Source of the DNA: Pseudo-nitzschia pungens
Taxonomy: Eukaryota > Bacillariophyta > Bacillariophyceae > Bacillariales > Bacillariaceae
Direction: 5' to 3'
Assembly: GCA_037355855.1 (NCBI GenBank)
Contig: CM074765.1
Coordinates: 3,534,001-3,598,000 of the forward strand
Length of the DNA: 64,000 nucleotides
The notes under the pieces are model-generated. The model was not told where the DNA came from. It was given only the letters and a program-made list of their open reading frames with translations, and made no database searches. This document shows positions 1-9,881 of the stretch, piece by piece; the stretch's first letter is position 1; each line of letters starts with the position of its first letter. The translations under genes and the position numbers were made by a program.

Positions 1-776
1 CACTAATCTCGTGTTTGGGATATTCGTCACGGTGATTGCGTGTAGACAGACATCACACAAAGAATAGTATTGTGCTTCTACTCCTGCTCTTCATCACAAT
101 TAGTATGAATCCTCCGGATTTAGTGGATTTGCTTGCCAATGATTCTTACTAGTATGTGCTGTGTCATAAATGAGGCACATGTGTTTGTGTTTACCATGGA
201 GTACGCGTGGCTTTGTTTTGTGTGAACACACACGATTTTCCCTGTGACGAGACTGAACACTCGGAGATTTTCGGAATCCTTTTTTTGTTTAATCCGAACA
301 TTCAGTATGGTGATATTGACAACTAGAAATTTTGTACATGTAGCTGGTGTTATGCTGAGAAGTAATGAATCTGGCTCCAATAGTAGTACTAAGAATCAAA
401 TTTCACTGATTTTTATTGATGTGAAATAGATTTCTGTAACCTAGGACTGCATTTGCTGCTACATCTTCTCGTATGCAGGAGGCAATAGCACTAAGGATCC
501 TGGATCCTGGGAAAAACTCTCCGTACCAGGAATGTTGTGGATATGATGGAATGATGTCCTCCTCCTTCTTCTTTCTAGTACTATTGCAACGTGTTTGTAG
601 TTTGATATCACTTGATATCAAGAGAGATGATCAACCTCAGGGTCATTGAACAAAGGCCATTATTTGACATATCAGTCCTCTACCAAAAGAAAAAGTAACA
701 AAACATTTATGATACTACAGGAGTATCCACACTTGTTGAAGATGGAAGAAACCCGTTGACAGCCAAAACAAAAAAG
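1..776. other. Left-edge intergenic region
   Basis: No supported gene. The only open frames are short and show no family motif. The right end, 765-775 read on the minus strand, is T-rich and probably serves as terminator for the tRNA pair. Confidence 0.6.
770..775 (-). terminator. Pol III T-run terminator of the tRNA pair
   Basis: Six consecutive T on the minus strand start one base after the 3' end of tRNA-Leu, followed shortly by a T4 run at 765-768. This is the usual RNA polymerase III stop. No T4 run lies in the spacer between the two tRNAs. Confidence 0.75.
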
Positions 777-859
777 TGCATTCGACGGGATTCGAACCCG
801 CGCATACGAATATATTCGAACTTGAGTCGAACCCCTTAGACCAGCTCGGGCACAAATGC
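777..859 (-). tRNA. tRNA-Leu (anticodon CAA)
   Basis: The minus strand folds as a class II tRNA. A 7-bp acceptor stem pairs GCATTTG with CGAATGC and leaves discriminator A. The D arm has a CCC/GGG stem. The anticodon stem TTCGA/TCGAA encloses loop CTCAAGT, giving anticodon CAA, which reads TTG codons. The variable arm is long (ATA/TAT stem with a TTCG loop) and the T arm is GCGGG-TTCGAAT-CCCGT. There is no intron. It lies 15 nt downstream of tRNA-Gly in the direction of transcription and is followed at once by a run of six T. Confidence 0.95.
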
Positions 860-874
860 ATGTTGGTAGGGAAG

Positions 875-945
875 TGCACCAGCCGAGAATCGAACTCGGG
901 GCCCAACGATGGCAACGTTGGATTTTACCACTAAACCACTGGTGC
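875..945 (-). tRNA. tRNA-Gly (anticodon GCC)
   Basis: This is a 71-nt class I tRNA on the minus strand. The acceptor stem GCACCAG/CTGGTGC leaves discriminator A. The anticodon stem CAACG/CGTTG encloses TTGCCAT, giving anticodon GCC. The T arm is CCGAG-TTCGATT-CTCGG. It is the upstream member of the pair; the 15-nt spacer (860-874) has no T-run, so both tRNAs may come from one transcript. Confidence 0.95.
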
Positions 946-1087
946 TAATTTAGTTCCTTGTTGAGTGTGCCGAAGAAGTTGAATATTACGATACATTCAA
1001 CTGTTCTGAATCTTACGAGACATTCAACTGTTACTGTTCCGTTCGAGCTCTCCTTTGCGGTCCGAACCAAACTCGTTACGATCACGA

Positions 1088-2092
1088 TCATATTCCATGT
1101 GACTTTAGAATTAGGTCGACAGCTTCCACTATGGATGAGCAAACGAAGAATGCGTCTAAGAGATTTTCCTCCTCCGGATTTGCATTCTCTTTCAATTTAC
1201 ACTCGTCACCATCACGGTACTTCCCTGTTTGCACCAACATAGCTGTTCCAACTCCTGCCATCAAGGCGCCCCGACAATCCACCAAAACATCATCGCCAAT
1301 CATGCAGACTTCTTCCATGGATATCATGTGAACATTATGTTTGCCAGTGTCTTGTCGAATCTTGGTGTTGTTGCTCAATTTTTCCAGTTGTTCGGAATGA
1401 ATGCTCAGCAATGCGCTTCGAAAAATTGCCTCGCTTGGTTTCCCCATAACCTTTGCCGGAGCACAGTTCGATGCTGTTTCCAATGCCGTGATAAATGCTC
1501 CGGGTCCCAAACTTAATTCTCGGTCGACATCTCTCATATAATTACTGCGATGAACAGCAATCAGATTGTTTGGGTGTTGCAACAACACACGAAAAGCTTC
1601 ATTGAGTCTTTCATAGTCGAAATGGGAAGGTGCCAAACCCACTACAACCGAGTCATATGGGCGTCCCTCGGATTCACACGATTTTGTTGTTGTGCTTTGT
1701 GTCGGAGTGTCGCACTCATTGTTTGCACATTCTCCATTCAAGAAATCAGTGGGGTCTTCCATCAATAGAAGTGGATTGAGGCAGTGATTCTTGACATAGT
1801 CAGCCGTCGCTTTGACACTCGTAATCATCTCTTTCGGCGATATTCGAAAGTCAAGCGTAGATTTATTGTTCAGATGAACCAACAGCTCTGATACTGATTT
1901 TGTCGAGGTATTGGTGAGGAACCGGACTGCCAGACCCTCAAATCCGTCATTCTGTCGTTCAATCTCCGCTGATCGAAGCTTCTGGAGAGCTTCCCGCGCT
2001 CCCGGAATAACCTCATCGCCTATGTGTAGAGTTCCCGAAAGGTCGATCAACACTGCTCGGATTCTCTTTTTCTTCTCTGTTGTTGCTTTCAT
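1088..2092 (-). CDS. HDHD2/LHPP-like HAD-superfamily hydrolase
   Basis: This 334-aa protein belongs to the HAD phosphatases, closest in pattern to HDHD2 and LHPP. Motif I is DLSGT at residues 17-21. The second acid of the usual DxDxT is Ser, as in the HDHD2 group. Further family blocks are the NTSTKS segment around residue 60, VVVGLAPSHFDYE near 150, the GPGAFITALE block with VMGKPSE, and motif IV MIGDD near 264. A low-complexity insert of about 25 residues at 118-142 is not typical of the family. The ATG at 2090-2092 gives a start close to motif I, as in homologues. No targeting signal is seen, so it is probably cytosolic. The physiological substrate cannot be read from sequence. Confidence 0.85.
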   Translation of the reverse strand: MKATTEKKKRIRAVLIDLSGTLHIGDEVIPGAREALQKLRSAEIERQNDGFEGLAVRFLTNTSTKSVSELLVHLNNKSTLDFRISPKEMITSVKATADYVKNHCLNPLLLMEDPTDFLNGECANNECDTPTQSTTTKSCESEGRPYDSVVVGLAPSHFDYERLNEAFRVLLQHPNNLIAVHRSNYMRDVDRELSLGPGAFITALETASNCAPAKVMGKPSEAIFRSALLSIHSEQLEKLSNNTKIRQDTGKHNVHMISMEEVCMIGDDVLVDCRGALMAGVGTAMLVQTGKYRDGDECKLKENANPEEENLLDAFFVCSSIVEAVDLILKSHGI

Positions 2093-2847
2093 TCCATTCT
2101 GTTTTGAACCTTACTAGTACTCGTACGGGTGACTGGTATCTTACCTGGTCACCTTGTGGAATCCAACATCAAAACTCTTCTAATTTACGGTAAGATACAA
2201 GTAATTACGTACCTGTAGGCTCCGGGCTCACGTGAACAAGTAGAGTTACGACTCACTTCGGATGCAACTATCATGTTCTATGGCGATCGAATTTAACCGA
2301 AAATTCAATCCATATTTCCGTTGCGGTTTTAAATAAGGAAAATTTTCCATTCGTTGTAGCCAAAATGACTCTGATCATGTCCAGTGATACTTATTTTATC
2401 TAATGAAATTCCTTCCGTTGGATGATGGGAGTTATGACGCGACCAAGTCAATGGTCTACCATCGAAGTTTTAGGCGGTTGTCAACACTTATTCAACGAAA
2501 TCGGAAAAATGCCTGGTAGTATTTTTCTTCGTGCGCTTGTCGCATTCGGCAGGAACGATGACAGCGGTCCAGTCACAAACTAAGTTCCTCCGACGGAAAT
2601 ACGGATGCTAAGTACGATGAACGCACCTGTTACGAGGCGTCATGGAACAAGAACAAACTTCAGTCCGATACTCGTCAGTGTCAACAAACTTCTATTGATT
2701 TCCCCTCGGCACTGACACGAAAACACAGGCTAACGCACACAGCACTGCAAATAATAGGCACCTTCTGCCAATTTTCATCGTCGGTAAAGCATAAGCAGAA
2801 AGCGAGAGAGTGAGCTGTAATAAGTCGGAGGGGGAAAACGATACAAG
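2093..2847. other. Intergenic region, divergent promoters
   Basis: This 755-bp gap lies between the divergent HAD hydrolase and sulfotransferase genes and should hold both promoters. I see no repeat, RNA gene or coding segment. Confidence 0.5.
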
Positions 2848-4128
2848 ATGATGCCGGCATCAGAAGTTGTGATGTCGCGAACTTTTTGGTTCTCTTTCCT
2901 AGCGTTCCTGATTTTGCTGGGGATTGGCCTCAACGGTATTGCATCGATATCAGAGGGTTGGGTGATGGCGAACACCGTCTCTCACAGCCTTTCTCCGAGA
3001 AAGATGTTCCAAACCGAAATCCCCCAGGACGTCAGGGAAACGATGGATCCGACGATGGTGGATTTCGTAATAGCCGGATTCCAAAAATGCGGAACAACGT
3101 ACCTCCAGAACAAAATCCTGTATCCATCAAAACGAATCTTTATTCCGCATCACGAGACCCACTATCTCCAAAACGACAAGTTCGAACAATTTGTCGGCGA
3201 ATTCGAGAACGCCACCAAATCCACAAACCACGACGAAAAACCATTGATGTCGGGGTACAAGGCCCCATTCGTGCTCGGTCACCATCGATCGCTGCGGAAT
3301 CTAGAGGCCCTGTTTCCCGACATTCACATGGTCATCACCTTGAGACACCCGGTACTGGCATTCGAAAGCCTGTACAACTACAAGCTTCGATCGTCGCCGG
3401 AGCCGCTCCCGCCGGTCGATACATTCGTGGGCCTTTGCGGAGAAATGTGCCCACGAGTAACCGAACGACAAGAGGCGTCGATCGAAACGATCGGGGCCAC
3501 CCGAAACAGACAGTCCTGCCTGGACCGAGACGAGATCCACTGGTGTACCGGCGTGATGAATTACCACATGTACCTTTCACGACTGGGCCTGACGCCCATG
3601 AACACGTCCGAGGAACTGGATTTGCTGGGCAACCACCCGATGTCCATTTACGACTTTTGGGGTTCGAAACGGGACGTCGCCGGCAGCGTGCGAGGGGGCA
3701 TCGGCAGTCGCACGCGACAAAGGAGCAAGGACGCCAGGCTCTTTTTGATCGAGATCGGACAATTCGACAACCGCGCGAACCAGAGCATGGCCGAAGACGT
3801 CAACGCGGACCTCGAAACGTTCCTGGAACTGGACCCGGGAGACCTGCCACGCCCTCTTCCCAAAAACGGAACGGTGAGACCGAAGGTGCAGTACCCGTAT
3901 CCACCCGGATACGAGAAATACATCCTGGACATTTGCCTGGATCGATACAAACCTCTGCGAGAAGTGTTGCTGGACACCTCCCGAAGGGCTTCCCGGTGGA
4001 TCCGGGAGTATCTCCTGCACCCGTCGAACCGCCATCGTGTGGTCGTCTCCAACATCGAGATCTTTGAGCGCCTGCTGGAAGGGTGGGGCGTCGATCCGTG
4101 CTCGAACGAAGGAGAAGACACCCAGTGA
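2848..4128 (+). CDS. Golgi-type membrane sulfotransferase
   Basis: This 426-aa protein is a predicted PAPS-dependent carbohydrate sulfotransferase. A hydrophobic segment at residues 12-34 fits a type II signal anchor, placing the catalytic domain in the Golgi lumen. The 5'-phosphosulfate loop is GFQKCGTTYL (77-86). The 3'-phosphate-binding block is VITLRHPVLAFESLYNYK (from about 162), with the expected Arg and Ser. Several Asn-X-Ser/Thr sites follow. The ORF is uninterrupted and starts with two adjacent ATGs. The acceptor sugar is unknown; diatoms make sulfated cell-wall and mucilage polysaccharides, so a role there is inference. GC content is clearly higher than in the flanking spacers. Confidence 0.8.
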   Translation: MMPASEVVMSRTFWFSFLAFLILLGIGLNGIASISEGWVMANTVSHSLSPRKMFQTEIPQDVRETMDPTMVDFVIAGFQKCGTTYLQNKILYPSKRIFIPHHETHYLQNDKFEQFVGEFENATKSTNHDEKPLMSGYKAPFVLGHHRSLRNLEALFPDIHMVITLRHPVLAFESLYNYKLRSSPEPLPPVDTFVGLCGEMCPRVTERQEASIETIGATRNRQSCLDRDEIHWCTGVMNYHMYLSRLGLTPMNTSEELDLLGNHPMSIYDFWGSKRDVAGSVRGGIGSRTRQRSKDARLFLIEIGQFDNRANQSMAEDVNADLETFLELDPGDLPRPLPKNGTVRPKVQYPYPPGYEKYILDICLDRYKPLREVLLDTSRRASRWIREYLLHPSNRHRVVVSNIEIFERLLEGWGVDPCSNEGEDTQ

Positions 4129-4433
4129 GACAAACGGAGAGGAGGCGTCCTTGTCCCGTCATCCAATGGTCGGACGCCAGTAGTGCCGTACCATGTCACA
4201 ATGAAGTGAACGCATTCGCTACGTACGTGCTTCGTACACACTGTACAAAGCACACCACTAGAAAAACAATTACAACATAGACGTAGACACACCCAATGCC
4301 AACGATGCGGACTAGGGAATAACTACTAGATACAAAGATATACAACAAACACCTCGCCTACCGATACTCGAATTTGTGTTTGCGAATTTTCCGTTCGTTT
4401 TGTAGTTCGTTTCGATTCTGCTTCCGGCGCGTT

Positions 4434-5768
4434 CTACGCCACCGCGCTGGTCTCTGCCAAATCCACCATCGGCTCGTTCGAATTCGAATTCGACTCGGCC
4501 TCGGCATCCAACAGCCGGATCGCCTCGCAAATCGTGTCCACGGCCGAAGGATCCGCCCCCGCCGCGTGGTTGAAATAGGCCTCGACGGTGACCCTGTCCG
4601 CGGGAACCCCCGCCCGCTCCAGACCCTCTTTCCATTCGTTCACGAGCTGGCCGTTTCCGATTATGTGGTAGTGGGTCCCCCGAGTGGCAGAGACCGAATC
4701 CAAACCGAGATCCGCACCCGGCCGGAGATAGCGATCGGCCAGCACCTCTGGTCCGCTCGCCGACAATCGCCCGTCGGTTCCGGTCACAATGGATTTCCAT
4801 CGAAACGCCATGGTTTCGCTGCTGCTGCTGCTCTCCCGCAGTGCTTCCAGATCCGATTCCATGGCGATTTCCTCCGTGGTTCGGTAACTCGCCAGCACGT
4901 CAATCGCTCGGATCTCGTGGTCGTCGCGGTCGCTGCCATTGCCGGTCGCCTCCGCTCTCGCCCCGGCAGCCTCCAGCAGCAGCTCGGAAGCACCCACGCA
5001 GGGACCCACCCCGACACCGGTAGCGACCATGACCACCCGTTGCGTGGCATCGCGTTCCGCGCTCGCATCCGCATTTGCATTTGCATTGGCGCTGGTACCG
5101 GCACTCGCACCCGCGGCGTCCAGGATTCCCTCGGCGATGGGCACCTTGAACTTGCCCCCGAACCGGACGGGTGTTCCCTCCGGGCACGTGGCAAAAACGT
5201 GCGACTTGAATCCCACTTCCTTGACGAGGACCTGAAAGCCCCCGGCATCCTCTCGGGTGCTCCCGCATCCGCGGCTCACGGTGTAGGGTCCCCGCATCCA
5301 CCCGTCGTTGGCAATCGTGTCCTTTTGTGTCTTTTCGTTCATGGTGGTCATCCGGGGGTCCTCGTCCCCGGAAGATTTTAGCTCTGTTGGAGGCCTTATT
5401 TCCAGCGCGAGGACGTGTCCCGGTTCGTAGTCGCAGGCGTCGCCGTTGTCATTGCCGTCGTCCGCGCAATCAATGTGCAGGAGGTAGCTGCCCCTTCCCA
5501 CGCATTCCGATCGTTTCAGGAACCCGTCCCGTTTTTGGTACTTTGGGGATTCGGCAAAGAGCAGTGTGGGTTGGTGTTGGTGTTGGTGTTGGTGTTGCTG
5601 GAGATGGAACCGCAACCCATCCCGGGGATCGGCACGAGACGAGCGCCTCACTAGCGGAGCAAACGAATCCACCGGCACGGTGGCTCGCATTGCGGCAAGG
5701 ACAAGCAGGACTGCTGCTGCTGCTGCTGCTGCTGCGGGGGAAAGCCGCAAACGAACGCGATCTGTCAT
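4434..5768 (-). CDS. Plastid-targeted ferredoxin-NADP reductase-like flavoprotein
   Basis: The frame opens at a GTG, but the first ATG is at 5766-5768 and gives 444 aa. The N-terminus is a signal peptide with an Ala run, then VDS-FAP, the Phe-type cleavage site of diatom plastid presequences, then a basic transit region with an HQ repeat. The body resembles FNR-type oxidoreductases: FAD-binding beta-barrel with GPYTVS (about 160-166), then GGKFKVP (about 204), the pyridine-nucleotide fold with ATGVGVGPC (about 252), and a late block GNGQLVNEW near 369 with acidic/aromatic EAYFNH. Alternatives are other FAD-binding FR-type reductases; it is not canonical photosynthetic FNR. Two simple repeats lie in the coding region, and the C-terminal tail is acidic with an NS run. 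The electron partner is unknown. Confidence 0.7.
   Translation of the reverse strand: MTDRVRLRLSPAAAAAAAAVLLVLAAMRATVPVDSFAPLVRRSSRADPRDGLRFHLQQHQHQHQHQPTLLFAESPKYQKRDGFLKRSECVGRGSYLLHIDCADDGNDNGDACDYEPGHVLALEIRPPTELKSSGDEDPRMTTMNEKTQKDTIANDGWMRGPYTVSRGCGSTREDAGGFQVLVKEVGFKSHVFATCPEGTPVRFGGKFKVPIAEGILDAAGASAGTSANANANADASAERDATQRVVMVATGVGVGPCVGASELLLEAAGARAEATGNGSDRDDHEIRAIDVLASYRTTEEIAMESDLEALRESSSSSETMAFRWKSIVTGTDGRLSASGPEVLADRYLRPGADLGLDSVSATRGTHYHIIGNGQLVNEWKEGLERAGVPADRVTVEAYFNHAAGADPSAVDTICEAIRLLDAEAESNSNSNEPMVDLAETSAVA
5570..5597. repeat. (GGTGTT)n microsatellite in coding sequence
   Basis: About four and a half hexamer units, encoding alternating His-Gln on the minus strand in the presequence of the FNR-like protein. 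In-frame copy changes would lengthen or shorten the transit region without a frameshift. Confidence 0.85.
5711..5735. repeat. (CTG)n microsatellite in coding sequence
   Basis: Eight CTG/CAG units encode the Ala run in the signal-peptide core of the FNR-like protein on the minus strand. Confidence 0.85.
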
Positions 5769-8167
5769 TGTTTGTGTTGGTTTTTTCCTGCAATCACCCA
5801 CACAAAAGAAAGGTTTTGAGATCGTCCCGATTTAACCGGTACGTACAGTAAACCTTCGGTAGTAAAGTAATGGTTCCAACTTCCAACACGGGCCACTGCA
5901 GGCGTAAGATCATGATGTACCGGTAATCTTGAGAATCTTGCGCGGAATCGTCGGCTAAAAAAGCACGAGTTCGTACGCGGTTATATCCGGTAAAGTTTAC
6001 ACTATGACGTAGTAATTGTACAAGAGAATGAATGAAGAAGAATGGATGCATCATCGACAGAGTGAGTCACGCAATGCAGGCCCAAGAAACTTAACGACCA
6101 GATGGAATGAATGATCGGTGTTGCGGTTGCGTCATCGTACGTTTACCAGCAGTAACAAGGATCTCATAAGATTACTTTAGGGAATCTTAGATACGGTAAG
6201 TTACATACGAAAAATGCAGAAAAATTGTTTTTAGAAAGTTGAACGAGTGAGTTGCCTCAACTGTTGTCGATTGTTCAATGCTTATGATGTACAATAAATC
6301 TTACGGTACTGGTAAGCCTTCCTCTTACTAAAAAAAAATCATTGCAAATACAATCTTGACTTGATACCACCATAGTAGAAACCAACTCTCGGCAAAAGGG
6401 TTGCATGGACGTAGTTTGCACGACTTCAAGTCTATTGCAACTGCTTCCAACTCAATCACCATGGTTAGGAGGTTTCTGTAGCCTATTTTGTATCTGACTT
6501 TACAGAAAATTGGTACAAGCAGCGTACCAGAGTTTCTTATCTACTACTAGGAAATGGTGAGGGAGTCGTGCAGTGTAGACTCAGGTATAAAAATCTACCA
6601 ATAGACAATGCCAGGATGCCCTAAGTCCCCGGCTGAACAACATGGAAGTCGTGGAGGTGTGACCTGATAAGAATTACAAAGTAACTACTCGTATGTAGTA
6701 AGATTACGTTCGGTAGGATTTTAAGGAGGAGCAAAAACATACATACCGGTACGGTACTAATGATGGCCATTGATTTCATAACAGCAGGTAACGTACAGTA
6801 TGGCACTAATTGTTGATTGAGTGATTCCCAAAACAAATAAACACATGGTTTATTACATTAAATGTGACATGGCACACATATCATTATGTGCTCAAACACA
6901 CAAATCTAAATTTCTGAACGCTCCAACAGATTTAGAACACTTTTTTAGAGTGAAACGGAATCTTGAAAACAAGAACCGACTCAAAATTTCAGTCACTCAA
7001 CAGATGTCAATCAACCAGCAACGGTCAACAAAAATACAATCTAAACATGTGTGTCTTTGGGCAAGTTGGAGCATCTTTTTTTTGTCTATCATTTTTTCAG
7101 TTTGCTGTTGCTGTCTATTACAGTCCCCCTCATCCAGTCCATGTTTTGCCACAGTCTGTGTTGCCTCTGTTGTTACTGCTGTTGCTGTTTTACTGCTGTA
7201 ACATGCTACCGTAGGTACCCTACGAGAGGCTCTAAATGATTATTGAATCCCGCATGTACTCCAATATATGTGGTATTCATGTATGTATGTTCCATATATA
7301 CACACATACAATGGATACTGTCACTGATTATTGATATTATGCCCGACGAACAATATTAGTGTTTGATCGCTCATTCATCCCATACTCAAGGAATGATTCC
7401 CATCTCGTAAAGTATTCAACCATTCTCTTTTATAACACAATTTTTATAACCTTTCTCTTTTAAAATACCTCTATTGCACACCACTCCACCTAATTCTACC
7501 CTAGAGTGTTACACAGTAATTACTGTCCGCTTGAAAGTAGAAGACAACAACTCAGTACTGAATCCAAAACATCCTTTATCCTAAATGTTAAAATGTAGCT
7601 GAAACTGGTTTAAGCTGATAGATCCCAGGGCAAGCTTGGAGATATAGTACAGCAAGAGCAAAGGCGTGCAAACCGGTTGAGTTGCCAGTCTGTTCTATCG
7701 ATAGTCTCGGATTCACCACTACGATCGAACGAATCGACCAGATCTATTCTAACTACCTGTGGGCTCAGTCAGTTAGATCTTAGGCTTGTAGTTCTACAGG
7801 GAGCTGCTCAGGGAGCAGGGTGTAAGTATCAAGGTATTCAAATCCGAGTTAAACTAAAGAAGTGATGACAGCAATCTTGTCAGGGAATCGACGTCGCTGT
7901 CTTGTTGTGTTTGCTGCTTGTAAACAAGCAGTACTGGAAACCGTGCAGAAAACTATTTTGCGCATGGTGCGTGTATGGAGTGGATCGTGTCACGGTTACA
8001 ATTTAACACTAAACAACAGGGATACATCGATACCCAGACAAGCAAAATCCTACGATTGAAACAAGAACCGATCGAACAAAACGATCAATATCTACGAAAC
8101 AAGTCAAATAGATCAAACACCAAATCAATCGAACACCAAATAGATCGAACGCTTCAAATCAAGAACC
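5769..8167. other. Long intergenic region
   Basis: No gene is supported in these 2.4 kb. It holds the shared upstream region of the FNR-like gene, a GTAC-palindrome motif at 6741-6757 and a short TATG/TACA-rich stretch near 7270-7310. From about 8060 to 8165 there is a run of direct repeats based on atcgaac/caaat, which looks like the leader of the retroelement gag that follows. No matching LTR pair was found by eye. Confidence 0.5.
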
Positions 8168-9424
8168 ATGGCAGGACTTTACAGAGATCCTCCAATCAAT
8201 TACATCCCTTCATTCAAGAGGAGCAAGCCAAAACTCACCAAGCTCTCCATTACATATGCCAATGGGAACACCGACAGCCTGAAAATTCCTTTATTCACCG
8301 GCAAAAGGAGGTCTAGAAGAATTGCTCTTCGTGGAAGAAGCCTTCAGGAATGCTGCACAGCTCCTCAGCTTACCAACCACCAAATACATCACTCACTTCA
8401 GCAGATGCCTAAATACGGACACCCAATCCAAGTGGCGTGGAATGCTACAGGATCCCCTGAATCCAGATGAATTCCAATATGAAGAAAGAGTCGGAGTATA
8501 CGAGGCAGCGATCATAGACTTTATCAGGCAGCACTTTTGCAATGCAACAGACGCCAAAGATATCATGCATACATACCTTCAAACACTGAAGAAACCAAGC
8601 AACGTCTCGTGCAAAGACCATGCAGACCGAATGCAAATCCTCTTCAAATACACCAAACAACTCCAAGGACATGGAACTGACCTATCACCAACAGAAGCTA
8701 AGACCATTCTGCTGCACACCTTCCCAAGCAAATGGATCAACAGCTATGGTCTAGTCTACCAAGGAATCCAAGAGGATACCACTGTACAGTTTATAGTGGA
8801 CCATATGAGCTGTTTAGAATGTCAAGCAAAAAGAAAAGCATCAGACGCTCACTCCAATCCTGAATTGAACACTCATTTGGACACCGAAATCAACTGACTC
8901 AAATGCTAGTGACAGTGGAAATGACAGTGACAGGGAAAACAAAACCTCTGATACAGAAGACAATACAGAGCAATACTAGCCATCAAGTGGTAAAAGCAAA
9001 TACAACAATCCCTGCAGAATTCCTGGTCATGACCACAATTGGTCCGAATGCCCAAAGAACAGGTATTCCAAAAGAAATAAGAGCAATATCAATAGCAACA
9101 ACAAAAGCACTGCTACGGCTCCTAGCAATCAAACTGGAAGCAACGCAACTGGAAGCACTGCTTCCAATGAATCCTTCAACGCCCACATCAGGCAGTCAAT
9201 CCAAGCCTATTGCATGGAACATAGAGGCCGCGTTGCAGGACACCTTGATGGCAGTCTCCAATGGCAACCATAGCCACCATAACAAACAACTTATATATAT
9301 GGATCACAGTATCCAGCACTGTGCCTCTAGCTCCCCTGGAACTGGATGCCAGCTCAGCCCTGCTGACTGGGAAGACGCATGGAGGAGAACTCCCCAAAAA
9401 GAGGGAAGGAACCTACAGAGATGA
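8168..9424 (+). pseudogene. Decayed LTR-retrotransposon gag
   Basis: A gag-like reading is spread over three frames. It starts at 8168 (MAGLYRDPPINYIPSFK), shifts frame near 8300-8320, and continues as a capsid-like segment to 8897 (e.g. LFVEEAFRNAAQLL, KWRGMLQDPL). It then shifts again into a Ser/Asn/Asp-rich linker that has an in-frame TAG. A zinc-knuckle-like motif, CRIPGHDHNWSEC, follows at about 9012-9050. Such knuckles are common in diatom Copia-type gags. No protease, integrase or reverse transcriptase could be recognised downstream, so the element is truncated and dead. Class (Copia rather than Gypsy) is inference. Confidence 0.7.
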
Positions 9425-9518
9425 GCCCTGTTGCAACTAAACAAACTCAAATACAAAGCGCTCCAGTCCGATCCAAAGCGACGGCAACAATCAACCAAAT
9501 AAAATAAAAGATTCAAAG

Positions 9519-9881
9519 ATGGCAAATAACAGCAAAAGGTTCGGACGCGAACTAATTGCAAAGGGTACAGATGCTTATGCCACAAGAATCAAACAATCGA
9601 ATCGCATATTGATATCGATAAGGGTACAGCCGCATAAGGGTACAGCCGCAAAACACAATAATCGATCGATTATTGATAGGGTACAGCAGCAGCAACAACA
9701 GGACCAACCTTGTTCTGGACAAACAAATACTCCACAGGGAGCTCCTCAAATAACAGAGGGAATCCCACAAAATTATATTCACAACCCACAGAGGTGCTCT
9801 GGAGTTACGAGATTCCAAACTCCAGTTGACTGCTGCGAATACACCCACATAAAGACCGGCAAAGTATACAGCAAATTGTGA
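9519..9881 (+). other. Open frame of unknown status in the retroelement tail
   Basis: A 120-aa open frame with a poly-Gln run follows the gag relic. It contains a short duplication, aagggtacagccgc, around 9620-9650. It has no recognised domain and is more likely residual retroelement sequence than a gene. Confidence 0.3.

Noticed and set aside
2886..4067. 393-aa plus-strand open frame overlapping the sulfotransferase
   Set aside because: Out-of-frame shadow of a GC-rich gene; Arg/Pro-rich with no domain.
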